Of a stretch of DNA of 64,000 nucleotides, positions 7,917 through 17,155 are shown in pieces. Source of the stretch: an uncultured Aquimarina sp. (GTDB lineage Bacteria > Bacteroidota > Bacteroidia > Flavobacteriales > Flavobacteriaceae). Numbering within the stretch: the first letter of the stretch is position 1; each line of letters opens with the position of its first letter. The stretch covers positions 124,001 through 188,000 of the forward strand of contig CANMMM010000004.1 in the NCBI GenBank assembly GCA_947498935.1. The letters are read 5' to 3'. The notes below the pieces were generated by a model, which worked only from the letters and a program-made list of their open reading frames with translations, made no database searches and was not told the origin of the DNA. Position numbers and translations under genes: made by a program.

Positions 7917-10013
7917 ATGGTAAAACGATTTTGTTGTTTTTTAGGACTGTTATTTACAGTGGTGGGAGTTGCCCAAGAAATGCAAGAAGGTTTCACGTAT
8001 TTAGAGACTGGGAAATACGCAGCAGCAGTTACTTTTTTTGAAAATGTTTTACAAAAATACCCTACTAATAAAACGGCAAAACTATGCTATGGTAGAGCTG
8101 TGGGATTATCTGGAGATGCTACACAAGCACTGCATATTTTTACCGAGCTACGCACAGCATATCCAGACGATTTCGAAATTAAATTAAATTATGCAGAAGC
8201 TTTATTGTGGGATCATCAATACAGCACAGCAGTAGCAAATTATAAAAAGCTGGTAGCCATAGATACTACTAGTTTTTCAGCTACACTTGGTTATGCTAAT
8301 AGTTTGTCTAATGTACAACAGTATCAAGAAGCAGAACAAATGATTCAAAAAGCATTAGCGATTACTCCAAAAAATCCCAATGCGCTAGTGTCTCAAAAAT
8401 ACATTCGATTAGGCTATGCCAACCAATTGTTTCAGAAACAATCCTATACAGAAGCTATAGCAGTACTGAGCCCTAATTTAATAGACTTTCCAAAAGATAA
8501 GGATACGCAATTGCTCATGGCTACGATTTATATGAGTGCAAAACAATTATCTAAGGCAAAAGAAGTCTATGAATCCTTAGCCGTGACGCCCAAAGATAGT
8601 ATCATAGCATTACAGGGATTAGCATTGGTAGCACACAAAGCGCACAGAGAGAAACAAGCACTCGCATTAGCGATGCAAGCAAAAGATAGAGTGCAGGCTC
8701 ACCAACGTGATACGACACTGTATATTACTACCCACGAGCGATACATTCAAGCATTGTTATGGAATCGGAAATTTAAAACAGCAGCATCCCTAATAGAGGA
8801 ATTACAAACTCAATTCCCTGAACATACTACTGTACGTACCGCAATGGCTACGCATGGAATGTACACCAGTAACTTTGATAAGAGTATAGCGCATTATAAA
8901 AAGATGCTATCAGTAGATTCAACTTCTTTCGATGGTAATTTAGGAATAGCCAATGCATATCGCGCCAAAGGACACGATATAAAAGCCTACACCTATGCAT
9001 TTAAAACCCTTCGATTCTATCCCAGACAGGTAGATGCCGCAGGACTCATTCATACACTAAAACGTGGCCACTCGCCGTTTATAAAACAGCATACAGCATT
9101 TACATTTGATAATGCAGATAATCATGCGATCACGACACAGGTAGCTGTATCCGCTCCTTTGTCTACGCGATGGACTACTTCACTGTCGTATACAAACAGA
9201 CAAACGGATAATGCAATTACGATGCGTACAGCAAGTGCTGATGCGATTACCTTAGGTACGGCGTATAAATTCAATAATACGATCAAACTATCAGCCAATG
9301 CAGGGGTAAATGCTACTAATGGAATTACTACAGATTATACACAGTGGACAGCCAATGTACAGATGGCAATCCGTCCCTACAAGTTACAAAACCTATCCAT
9401 AGCATATCGTCGTTTATTACAAGACTTTAATGCAGATTTAATGGATAGAGAAATTGTAATGAATGATTACATGCTTACCTATGCACTCAGTACGCATGTA
9501 AATTTGGGGTGGTATACACAGTATATCTATACGACGCAATCAGATAGTAATACAAGGAATTTATTATTTACATCCTTGTACTATAGTTCCTTACAGCGCC
9601 CGATGACCAAAGCAGGAATTAACTATCAGTATATTACTTTTCAGGAACAAGTGCCTACTATCTATTTTAGTCCTGAGCAGTTTCATCTCTTAGAGGCGTT
9701 TATAGGTGTTACTAGCAAACAGGAGAAACGATGGAGCTACGCCGCTAATGTAGCAGCAGGATTACAGTTTATTGAGCAAGATGCTGGTGCCACCACTTTT
9801 AGAGCAGAAGCCAAAATAGCCTATCGCATTACAGATCGTTTTAAGGCGACAGCGTATGGTAAATACAGTACTATAGCGTCTGCTACTGCCACAGGATTTC
9901 GATTTACAGAAATAGGATGGAAACTTCAATGGTATTTTCTTCGCGCTCCCATATTTAACAAAAAAATACTCCGATTAGAAAGGGAAAATGCGCTTAACGC
10001 CGTAAAAAAGTAG
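7917..10013 (+). CDS. TPR protein with C-terminal YaiO-like outer-membrane beta-barrel
   Basis: I place the start at the ATG at 7917 (698 aa), because it gives a clean signal peptide (MVKRFCCFLGLLFTVVGVAQ). The frame is open from a TTG at 7893. Residues about 25-380 are tandem tetratricopeptide repeats (for example YLETGKYAAAVTFFENVLQK and AEALLWDHQYSTAVANYKKL). The last ~300 residues are an alternating hydrophobic/polar region like the YaiO family barrel. TPR-plus-barrel proteins of the PgaA/BcsC kind export exopolysaccharide across the outer membrane, so a role with the flanking glycan genes is plausible but inferred. Confidence 0.75.
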   Translation: MVKRFCCFLGLLFTVVGVAQEMQEGFTYLETGKYAAAVTFFENVLQKYPTNKTAKLCYGRAVGLSGDATQALHIFTELRTAYPDDFEIKLNYAEALLWDHQYSTAVANYKKLVAIDTTSFSATLGYANSLSNVQQYQEAEQMIQKALAITPKNPNALVSQKYIRLGYANQLFQKQSYTEAIAVLSPNLIDFPKDKDTQLLMATIYMSAKQLSKAKEVYESLAVTPKDSIIALQGLALVAHKAHREKQALALAMQAKDRVQAHQRDTTLYITTHERYIQALLWNRKFKTAASLIEELQTQFPEHTTVRTAMATHGMYTSNFDKSIAHYKKMLSVDSTSFDGNLGIANAYRAKGHDIKAYTYAFKTLRFYPRQVDAAGLIHTLKRGHSPFIKQHTAFTFDNADNHAITTQVAVSAPLSTRWTTSLSYTNRQTDNAITMRTASADAITLGTAYKFNNTIKLSANAGVNATNGITTDYTQWTANVQMAIRPYKLQNLSIAYRRLLQDFNADLMDREIVMNDYMLTYALSTHVNLGWYTQYIYTTQSDSNTRNLLFTSLYYSSLQRPMTKAGINYQYITFQEQVPTIYFSPEQFHLLEAFIGVTSKQEKRWSYAANVAAGLQFIEQDAGATTFRAEAKIAYRITDRFKATAYGKYSTIASATATGFRFTEIGWKLQWYFLRAPIFNKKILRLERENALNAVKK

Positions 10014-10522
10014 GTAATTTCATTCGTTTAACATTTCATTGTGTTTTTTTAGCATTTTTTTTAGAAAAAAGAGGGTAACAAATCTGTTATTAATGTAACT
10101 AACTAAGGAGATTGTTCCCCATTTGTGGTAGTCATTCATGTAGTTATTTGGATGATGAGCAATGGGAACGTGTAGTTAGTGCCTTCTCTATAGCAATGAA
10201 TTGATAGTCTATATGTTTTGTTTGCATTGAGTATATAAATACTTTATAGAGGAGGTTACTACACACTTGGTTAATGAAGTAGTTTAAACTTTTTGCAATT
10301 TACTATAAAAACGAAAAAGGTTAAACTACTTCAATGATTAAAAATGCCCTTTTACAGTTGTGATTTTAGCACGTATAGGAGTTAAATAGCCGCTGATGAT
10401 GTATAAATAGATGAAATGCAAGTCGTCATCATTGTTTTGAAACGCATTCAAAACGATGTATCGATGCGCTTCATTTACTATTAAAAAAGCAATAGCATAA
10501 ACACAAGAAACATTTTGATGGT
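10014..10522. other. Intergenic stretch, no gene recognised
   Basis: This 509-base AT-rich gap follows the barrel gene. It holds the short MITE-like palindrome at 10276-10332. I see no convincing coding frame, RNA gene or terminator hairpin in the remainder. Confidence 0.5.
10276..10332. repeat. MITE-like element, short form
   Basis: This 57-base element has terminal inverted repeats GAAGTAGTTTAAAC / GTTTAA(A)CTACTTC, and one arm is followed by the TTTTTGCAATTTACTATAAA block shared with the long form at 10966. The flanks carry a possible AAT target duplication on each side. It is effectively a long element with its centre deleted. Confidence 0.65.
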
Positions 10523-10951
10523 ATGAATAAGCTAGGGATGCTAGATGTTGTATACAAAATAGAAACATTATTAAATGAAAAAAAGTTGCCAAAAATGCAA
10601 CCAACAAAACAGATTGTAGCTACAGAAGTAGGTCAAACGATTTTTACGAATCCATTTCGATTTACAGTATTGCCAAGTGGTAATTTTTGTGAATTTATAG
10701 GTGGTAATGGCTGGATCGAAATTTATAAAGAAGATAAAAGAGGATTGGCCAAATGGAATCCTTTTCCGTCGTATTATTTTAAAACAAACAAGAAGAGAAT
10801 GCAACTGGCTAAACTGACGCCAGATAATTTACGCTGTAATGCAAAACATACACCGCAAGAGCAGTCTGTACTTGCTTTTTTGAAGTCGTATAATACGTTT
10901 AAAAAAAATGAGACGGTCAAAAAATTATTATTGACTACATCTCAGATCTAA
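10523..10951 (+). CDS. Hypothetical protein between MITE-like elements
   Basis: This 142-residue basic protein starts at an ATG with an AT-rich leader. I do not recognise the family. It has no signal peptide, no membrane segment and no obvious catalytic motif. The middle is rich in aromatic and charged residues (NGWIEIYKEDKRGLAKWNPF). It is bracketed by two MITE-like elements (10276-10332 and 10966-11126), so it may have been carried or captured by them. Being real rests on length and Bacteroidota-like codon use only. Confidence 0.5.
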   Translation: MNKLGMLDVVYKIETLLNEKKLPKMQPTKQIVATEVGQTIFTNPFRFTVLPSGNFCEFIGGNGWIEIYKEDKRGLAKWNPFPSYYFKTNKKRMQLAKLTPDNLRCNAKHTPQEQSVLAFLKSYNTFKKNETVKKLLLTTSQI

Positions 10952-10965
10952 AAATTTATAGCATA

Positions 10966-11126
10966 GAAGTGATTTAAACTTTTTACAATTTGCTATAAAA
11001 ACGATCTTTTGCCCCCAAATTTTGTAATTTTTGAGTTCCGTAGCGCTGCTATGCAACTAAAAAATCACTTCATTTGGTCACAAAATCTACGATTTTCGCT
11101 GAAATAAAAAAAGTTTAAATCACTTC
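10966..11126. repeat. MITE-like element, long form with perfect terminal inverted repeats
   Basis: This 161-base element is bounded by perfect inverted repeats of at least 19 bases (GAAGTGATTTAAACTTTTT at the left, its complement at the right). An internal stem region (GAGTTCCGTAGCGCTGCTATG) and a second AAATCACTTC lie inside. It contains no ORF. A diverged reverse-orientation copy lies at 5721 and a short form at 10276, so it is a multicopy non-coding family. Confidence 0.8.
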
Positions 11127-11135
11127 ATATATAAA

Positions 11136-11174
11136 AAAGTAGCAGCATATCCGTAAAGATACTACTGCTACTTT
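11136..11174 (-). terminator. Rho-independent-type terminator of the T9SS protein gene
   Basis: Arms AAAGTAGCAG and CTGCTACTTT form a 10-bp stem. On the minus strand the stem is followed by a run of T, about 20 bases after the stop codon of the gene at 11196. Confidence 0.7.
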
Positions 11175-11195
11175 GACCCGACTATGAACTTAACT

Positions 11196-14100
11196 TTATT
11201 GTTTGATAAAACTACTTTGATGGGTAGTTCCTTGATGTTGTATCGTGTATGTATACATGCCCGATTTTAAATCAGCAGCGTGGAGTTGTATAGTGTGATT
11301 TGTAAGATCTACGGCTACTATTTTTTCACGAACGATTCTTCCTAATAGATCGATGATACGTAGTGTTATCATATCGCTATTGATAGTATTAGGAACTACG
11401 ATTGTAGTAGTAGAAGTAAATGGATTAGGGTAGTTGAAGATCTGAGAACGTTTATGTGTTCCAGCAATATCATTGATGCCTAATACTACATTCTTCGTAA
11501 AGGTTAGGTTTTTGATCTCTGTATCGAACTCCGTAAATGCCGTGTAGTCTCCTTGAATCGAGAATACAACTCCTCTAATTTCTGAGATAGCATGTGCAGC
11601 GACTGCTTTGGTGCTGAAATCGGCTATCGAGATACTATGCTTTTGTAGTGTTTCACTTTTAGGAAGTTGGAAACGTAATCGATCATTCCAGTCTTCTAGG
11701 TCTTTGGTCACAAGGATTACTTCGATATCTTGGTTACTTGCGATTTCAAATTCTAAGGTTTCATATTCAGAAACATCGAAGGTAAGATCCCCAGCGAGTA
11801 TGTTTCTAAAGATATTGAATGTTTCTTTTACAGTTCCTTGTGCACGAACACCTCTTTCTACTGCATAGGTGTCGTCTGTTGCTGATCGGTTATGTGCTGT
11901 AATAGTATAGCTATCTACTGTAGCGCCTTGTTCTAAATAATCAATACCCCAAGGTCCGTCTGCAAGATACAATGCATCGATCAATGTATTGGTAGCGCCT
12001 GCTACTGAAAAACCTATGTCGAATAAATGTCCTGTATCGATAGATATTTCTTCTGTACGGCTACCTGATAATGCAATAGTTTGTGTCATCGTTTCCTTAG
12101 CGGCTGTTTCGGTTGTTCTGATAGACCCAGAGAAGGTCATACTATTGGCATTGCTTTTATTTACGATGGCTAAGTGTAATTTTCCATCTTCATACGTACC
12201 TTTTTGTACGAACACATCAGGAGTTCTATGTTGTATCTGGTGACTTCGCATGGGCTTATTATCTAAGAAGCCATCGATGATATGATTAGCAATGGTAGCA
12301 ACCTGCGTCATAGATTCTCCCCATACCTGGAAATTGGTGTAATCGCCTTCTGGGTAGCTATCGATATTCCATAGGCTATAGATTTCGTTTTCAGACTCTT
12401 CTTTTTTGATGGAGAAGGTAAGCGTGTACTCTATTTCTCCAGAGGCTCTCTTGATTTTTGTACTAACCAATGTGTGGTTTCTAATAGATATGGATCTTAC
12501 ATCTAGTAATTCCGAACCGTTTAGGCGATCACAAATCGTTTTGGAGTGATCATATACACTACCGATAGTGGTGGTAGCAAGCGCTGCAGCTACTCTACGG
12601 TTTGATGCGTAATAATCTACAGCAAATACCGAGGTGGCATTAGTGATCCCTAATAGATCATCGGGGCTAGAGATAAAAGCAGTTTCTGTACCTGTAGCAG
12701 CAGTTTCTGGGAAAAATGCACTTAGATCAGCTGTTGCTTTTGATTTTAGGGCTACTGTATGTGGGGTAAACTTGGCTTGCGATCTTTTGGTATTCGAAAA
12801 TGTATTTTGTTTTGCTCTATTAAAATTACGTTTTGCAATCAAGCTAGCTAGATCTCCATTACTCTCTAAGCCTCCATCATTGGCTGAGGTTACAGGAGTC
12901 GATTCTTCTACTGTCACATAATTAGTAGTTTCTATGGCTTCGTAGGAGCTCGCTGTAATGTAGAAAAGAGCGTCATTAAAATCCTCATCACACGAGCTGT
13001 AGTCTCTTCTGATATCTTCGAATCCAAGTATGATGCGTTCGTTATTTGGATCGCATAGTAATACATTATGTGGTCTAAGATCTGGGTTGTTTTCGGGATT
13101 ATAATCTGCATTAGAATACAATTGCCATAAACCAGTATCAACACATCCATCTGACCACGCATCGGCAAGTAATACCCATCCAATTCCTGTATTAGGAGGG
13201 AAGCTACCTATCTTTACTTTATCTCCTATTCGTAAACCACCACCACTATCGATAGCAGATACATTAGGAAATACGATGGTAATTTCTTCGGGTGCTGGTG
13301 CTGTAGGAGTAGGCTGATTGCTATCATAGGTGTAGAAACCTAATGTGTTTTTATAACCTGCACCTTCTCCTACAAAGGTAACCCAAATATCAGTCTGCGC
13401 ATTGGTTCTAACATCTGTATCATAACCAGAGGAAATATAATGAGGATTAAAATCTGGCACAGGGTAACTTTCTGGTAGTGCCTCATTGATCATGTCTATA
13501 GTTGATTGGGATACTTCATCTGGTGTGTCTAAGTACAGAGGGGTTCCATCTGCACTGAATTGTCCTAAATAGTTATAGCGATTACAGATGTCTGGTACAG
13601 GGAAACTGGCAGGTGTTTGGTGACCGTTTTCTGGATCAAAGCTAGTTTTTCTCAGATCGTAGTGATCATCTAATCCATCATTATCACTATCGATACCGCT
13701 AGGTGTAGTTTCTGCAATACCATCGCCATCACTATCATACGCAGTTATAGCATCAGAAATACCATCATTATTACTATCTGTGTCTAGGTGGTCGTAGATA
13801 CCATCTCCATCTGTGTCTACAAGTCCATTTGGTGTGCCACTGGTATCGAAAATGTCATCCATTCCGTCTGTATTCTCATCGGTATGGCTTAGGCTGTTAT
13901 AGGTGGCTGCAGATTGACTTTCTATGATGTCTACGATTCCATCATTATCACTATCGATGTCATAGCAGTCATAGATTTGATCTCCGTCAGTGTCTATTGG
14001 GATCAGTTGCGTACCAGATTGGTCTGTATCAAATGTATCTGCGATTCCATCCATATCATTGTCTTGGTATGTATTGGAATCAGCTGCACTAAAAATTCCA

Positions 14101-15155
14101 TCTTGATTGGTATCGATAGCGCCTTGTCCTGCTTCTACGATATCATAGATTCCATCATTATCACTATCGATATCCATAAAATCAGGGATTCCATCACCGT
14201 CTTTATCAAAAGCGTCTTGTACTACATTATCACCATTACCACTAAAATCGGTATCTAAATAATTGTACAAATCATCACCATCGTCATCTCCGTAGGGATC
14301 GATGCCTCCGCATTCTACGCTATTTAAAATACCATCTCCATCGCAATCGGCGTCCATAGAGTCTAGAATTCCATCTTGATCCTTGTCTAGGGGAGAGATT
14401 CCATCGGCACATTTGAATCCATCATTGGAATTGGTGGTTTCTGTAAGATTTAGCAAGGTAGCGGTTGGGGTCGCACCTTCGTAATCTTCGATGAGGTATA
14501 ACCCTCCGTTATTATCAGAGATATACAGACGGTTATTGGCGTCTGCATAGGCTGCTCCAAAAGTACTTCTGGGTAGGTTGGAAACACTTTTGCTAGAGAA
14601 TACAGGAGTACCTGAAGATAAGTCCCACTTGTATAATTTTCCTCTACTACCTCCGTAGAAAGCACCATTAATATATACAATATCTGCACAGGTACTAGGT
14701 GATTTTTGATCAGCAAAAACCACTTCGAATTCGGGTGCTTGCGTACCATCATAGGATGCTAGATTGGTGATCTTATGAAATCGGTCTTTAGGGCCGTTTT
14801 GATACACCCATAAATTACCTTCTTGATCTACATCAGCAGCATATCCACCACCAAATACAGTTGCATTATTAGGAGCTACTGCACCTAGATCTACTACGGC
14901 ATCCATACCAATTCTAAGTAAGTGCTTGTCTTTGTTCTTAATAGCATATAGATAATTGTCTACACCATTATATCCACCTGCATTATACGTATCATAGGTG
15001 TGTAATGATGCTGAATACGATCCAGTAATTGGATTGTAGGATTTAAGAGCTCCAGAGATGACTTGATAGAATTTTCCGTCATTGCACTCAAAAGGAGTTT
15101 GTGCCATCGCACAAACTACAAAAAAGTAGGTAAGAAGTGTAATTTTTGATTTCAT
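11196..15155 (-). CDS. Very large secreted protein: thrombospondin type 3 repeats and T9SS C-terminal sorting domain
   Basis: The protein has 1319 residues. A signal peptide (MKSKITLLTYFFVVCAMA) is followed by a beta-propeller-like N-terminal region (residues 20-250). A run of calcium-binding TSP3 repeats (DxDxDG[ID]xD, about residues 255-500) comes next. A region near residues 590-750 (GEGAGYKNTLGFYTYDSNQP ... CDEDFNDALFYI) matches a DUF4114-type domain. The C-terminal ~80 residues (NYPNPFTSTTTI ... DLLGRIV ... SGMYTYTI) are a type A sorting domain for type IX secretion, so the protein is exported across the outer membrane and cleaved or surface-attached. A carbohydrate or adhesion role is inferred. 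It has its own promoter-like box and terminator and appears monocistronic. Confidence 0.9.
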   Translation of the reverse strand: MKSKITLLTYFFVVCAMAQTPFECNDGKFYQVISGALKSYNPITGSYSASLHTYDTYNAGGYNGVDNYLYAIKNKDKHLLRIGMDAVVDLGAVAPNNATVFGGGYAADVDQEGNLWVYQNGPKDRFHKITNLASYDGTQAPEFEVVFADQKSPSTCADIVYINGAFYGGSRGKLYKWDLSSGTPVFSSKSVSNLPRSTFGAAYADANNRLYISDNNGGLYLIEDYEGATPTATLLNLTETTNSNDGFKCADGISPLDKDQDGILDSMDADCDGDGILNSVECGGIDPYGDDDGDDLYNYLDTDFSGNGDNVVQDAFDKDGDGIPDFMDIDSDNDGIYDIVEAGQGAIDTNQDGIFSAADSNTYQDNDMDGIADTFDTDQSGTQLIPIDTDGDQIYDCYDIDSDNDGIVDIIESQSAATYNSLSHTDENTDGMDDIFDTSGTPNGLVDTDGDGIYDHLDTDSNNDGISDAITAYDSDGDGIAETTPSGIDSDNDGLDDHYDLRKTSFDPENGHQTPASFPVPDICNRYNYLGQFSADGTPLYLDTPDEVSQSTIDMINEALPESYPVPDFNPHYISSGYDTDVRTNAQTDIWVTFVGEGAGYKNTLGFYTYDSNQPTPTAPAPEEITIVFPNVSAIDSGGGLRIGDKVKIGSFPPNTGIGWVLLADAWSDGCVDTGLWQLYSNADYNPENNPDLRPHNVLLCDPNNERIILGFEDIRRDYSSCDEDFNDALFYITASSYEAIETTNYVTVEESTPVTSANDGGLESNGDLASLIAKRNFNRAKQNTFSNTKRSQAKFTPHTVALKSKATADLSAFFPETAATGTETAFISSPDDLLGITNATSVFAVDYYASNRRVAAALATTTIGSVYDHSKTICDRLNGSELLDVRSISIRNHTLVSTKIKRASGEIEYTLTFSIKKEESENEIYSLWNIDSYPEGDYTNFQVWGESMTQVATIANHIIDGFLDNKPMRSHQIQHRTPDVFVQKGTYEDGKLHLAIVNKSNANSMTFSGSIRTTETAAKETMTQTIALSGSRTEEISIDTGHLFDIGFSVAGATNTLIDALYLADGPWGIDYLEQGATVDSYTITAHNRSATDDTYAVERGVRAQGTVKETFNIFRNILAGDLTFDVSEYETLEFEIASNQDIEVILVTKDLEDWNDRLRFQLPKSETLQKHSISIADFSTKAVAAHAISEIRGVVFSIQGDYTAFTEFDTEIKNLTFTKNVVLGINDIAGTHKRSQIFNYPNPFTSTTTIVVPNTINSDMITLRIIDLLGRIVREKIVAVDLTNHTIQLHAADLKSGMYTYTIQHQGTTHQSSFIKQ

Positions 15156-15184
15156 AATATAGTAGATTTTGGTATTGTTTTTAT

Positions 15185-15192
15185 CAAAGATA
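15185..15192 (-). promoter_or_regulatory. Bacteroidota-type -7 box upstream of the T9SS protein gene
   Basis: On the minus strand the sequence is TATCTTTG, matching TAnnTTTG, 29 bases before the start codon. I do not see a clear -33 TTG at the expected spacing. Confidence 0.4.
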
Positions 15193-15299
15193 CTAGATGC
15201 TTATCTATTGATAATCAGATAATCGACGAATGGTATTGGTGGGGAGATAATTGGTTAAAATTACAAGTTGGAATGTTTGTTAGGCAGCTATACATAAGG

Positions 15300-15337
15300 G
15301 AAGCGCCATCAATCTACTTGTAGATTGATGGCGCTTC
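15300..15337. repeat. Perfect 17-bp palindrome (hairpin)
   Basis: GAAGCGCCATCAATCTA and its exact complement flank a four-base loop (CTTG). It lies in the gap between the metalloprotease stop (15389) and the start of the T9SS gene. It is probably the transcript end of the metalloprotease gene, although no U-run follows the stem on that strand. Confidence 0.6.
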
Positions 15338-15388
15338 TGACTGTTACTATGCAATGTTGTAATGATGAATTGCTGTATATGGGTAATT

Positions 15389-15994
15389 CTATTGTATGGT
15401 ATCTATAAATTGGATCATATCTGCTACTTGAAACATAGCAAATGATTTACGCGCATAGGGTTTTATCTGACTCATAATATTCCCTTCTAGTTCTATATGA
15501 TCCAGCCCTAGTGCATGACCAATTTCATGCGGACTGGTAGATTCGTATATGAACTCTTCTGTAATCAGTGCGCGCTGATTAAGTGCTATTCCTGCGAGTG
15601 CTATGGTATTGCTTCTGGGAATGATATAGATGTTCAGTCTGTCTTTTTGATAGGTATCTTGGGTAGCTGTTTTAAAGACGGAGGTTTCATTGCCTCTATT
15701 ATCTGTTAGATCATACAATTCGGGGTCGACCATAGTTTTGATCGCTCCGATATGCATTCCGATATCGTGCCTGTGAAAAAAGCATCCGTTTAGAAAATCC
15801 ATGTATTTGGCGGTATCAATACTATGTTTGGGAATAATGGCGGTACTATCAGGTACTACATAAACGATATCTACACTTAATTGGGTCGATGGATTGTCTA
15901 TAAATATAGGTTCTAATGAATAGGGTACGGCATCGTCTGTTGGGCTACATGCGTATGCCAAAATTGTAATGAGGGGGTACAGTAAATATTTCAT
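15389..15994 (-). CDS. Matrixin/archaemetzincin-like zinc metalloprotease lipoprotein
   Basis: The 201-residue protein has a lipoprotein signal (MKYLLYPLITILAYAC, acylated Cys16). The zinc site HEIGHALGLDH (H156, E157, H160, H166) and a downstream Met-turn candidate (NIMSQ, M174) are the metzincin signature. It should be an envelope- or surface-bound peptidase. It lies on the same strand as the T9SS cargo, separated by a palindrome, so processing of a surface protein is conceivable but not shown. A TAATTTTG -7 box lies about 48 bases upstream of its ATG. Confidence 0.8.
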   Translation of the reverse strand: MKYLLYPLITILAYACSPTDDAVPYSLEPIFIDNPSTQLSVDIVYVVPDSTAIIPKHSIDTAKYMDFLNGCFFHRHDIGMHIGAIKTMVDPELYDLTDNRGNETSVFKTATQDTYQKDRLNIYIIPRSNTIALAGIALNQRALITEEFIYESTSPHEIGHALGLDHIELEGNIMSQIKPYARKSFAMFQVADMIQFIDTIQ

Positions 15995-16041
15995 AAGATT
16001 ACGTATTAATGAGATGGGGTGTGTAGGGCGTTGTTAAACAT

Positions 16042-16049
16042 CAAAATTA
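16042..16049 (-). promoter_or_regulatory. -7 box upstream of the metalloprotease lipoprotein
   Basis: The minus strand reads TAATTTTG, matching TAnnTTTG, 48 bases before the ATG at 15994. No -33 TTG is seen at normal spacing. Confidence 0.35.
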
Positions 16050-16267
16050 AATAAGATGTATGCTGAGGTGCTTTTTTTTCGATAAGTACGAATTTTCTGT
16101 CGATAAAATGTTGTTTTTCTATCTATAAAAGAAGAAGGCATTTCGATTTTTTTATGCAGGGTATGTAGTTATTGGGTAGGTTTACATAGCTGATAAGTAG
16201 GTATGTAATGCTAAGAGGAAGGGAATTGAACTATATATTGGTCAATGCTGTATTGAGGTACATCGAT

Positions 16268-16356
16268 GCGTTAGGGATAGGAGCGGCATCCTTTTTTATT
16301 TTCCTAAAAAAATAAAAAAGATACAGCGGATAGCCCGACCCCCTAGGGTAACGCCC
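16268..16356 (+). repeat. Dispersed hairpin element, copy 2 (type A)
   Basis: It has the conserved start GCGTTAGGGATAGGAGCGGC and ends with GGATAGCCCGACC and GGTAACGCCC. The central stem is CTTTTTTATTTT / AAAAAATAAAAAAG. It lies 48 bases downstream of the minus-strand DoxX-like gene. Confidence 0.85.
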
Positions 16357-16403
16357 AAAAAAATAGAGGTATAAGTGCGTAGGTATCTTGTATGCGTATG
16401 AGG

Positions 16404-16847
16404 TTATTTTTCTGCGTCTCTAATTACGAGTGCGGCTGCTATGATGACCAAATTTTTGATGATGTATTGCCCTTCTAAGGTGAGTCCATAAGGGAAGGTG
16501 GTAAAGATCTTGGTAGGAAATAAAAATAGTGGCATAAATGTGCCTACCATCTGAAATAATAAGGCATAAAAAACAAATCGAAGGTGTAATTTAAAGAGGA
16601 GCCCAATACCAATCATTACTTCTAGAATGGCTAGCGAAATACGTATAAATTGATCATTTAGTAAGTGAAAGGATAGTTTCTGGACGGTAATGATGGCTAA
16701 ATTTTCTGCGGGACTGAGGCCTGTAAAAAATTTAAGTACGCCAAACCAGATAAAGATGAGTCCAATACTGATCCTGAGGAGTCCAATGTTTTTTATGGTG
16801 ATGGATACTTCTTTTTGTGTAGCTATTACTTTTTTGACAGTGTTCAA
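16404..16847 (-). CDS. DoxX-like membrane protein
   Basis: The 147-residue protein has four hydrophobic helices. The first (LLRISIGLIFIWFGVLKFFTG) carries the typical DoxX/DUF417 pattern with a conserved G-x-L-K-F after the helix. Members of this superfamily are small inner-membrane proteins linked to quinone or thiosulfate oxidation and oxidative stress, but the exact role is unknown in most. It stands alone on the minus strand, with hairpin element copy 2 downstream. Confidence 0.7.
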   Translation of the reverse strand: MNTVKKVIATQKEVSITIKNIGLLRISIGLIFIWFGVLKFFTGLSPAENLAIITVQKLSFHLLNDQFIRISLAILEVMIGIGLLFKLHLRFVFYALLFQMVGTFMPLFLFPTKIFTTFPYGLTLEGQYIIKNLVIIAAALVIRDAEK

Positions 16848-17005
16848 TGGGGTAGGGGTTTGTGCTATTGCATACCAAACGAATAATCAATGCTAGTTAT
16901 TTTATATACCTGTAAAAGAAATATCTTATGTCTGATGATACGACGAATTATAGTAGTATCGGTATTTTTTAGAAGTATGAAAAATAATAGTATGTATCCC
17001 CATTT

Positions 17006-17077
17006 TAGTACTTGCAATAGTAGGATTATAGGTAGGGTCAATATAGGTAAATGCCCTAGATACTACTGCAAGTACTA
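17006..17077. repeat. 17-base inverted repeat with 38-base loop
   Basis: TAGTACTTGCAATAGTA (17006-17022) pairs with TACTACTGCAAGTACTA (17061-17077) with one wobble/mismatch, followed by TTATTTTT. It lies about 80 bases beyond the stop of the LytTR regulator, the last gene of the sensory operon. It may be a transcript end structure. Confidence 0.5.
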
Positions 17078-17155
17078 TTATTTTTAAATACGCTTTGGGT
17101 ACGTTTACAGTACGCTAAAAAGGATAAAACCGCCATAAAATAAAGTGTTAGTGTT

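Noticed and set aside
12634..12921. ORF on the plus strand inside the T9SS gene
   Set aside because: It is a shadow of a clear long minus-strand gene; no motif or start signal supports it.
14000..14400. DNA-level repeats inside the T9SS gene
   Set aside because: They are explained by the protein-level TSP3 repeats (DxDGDG codons).
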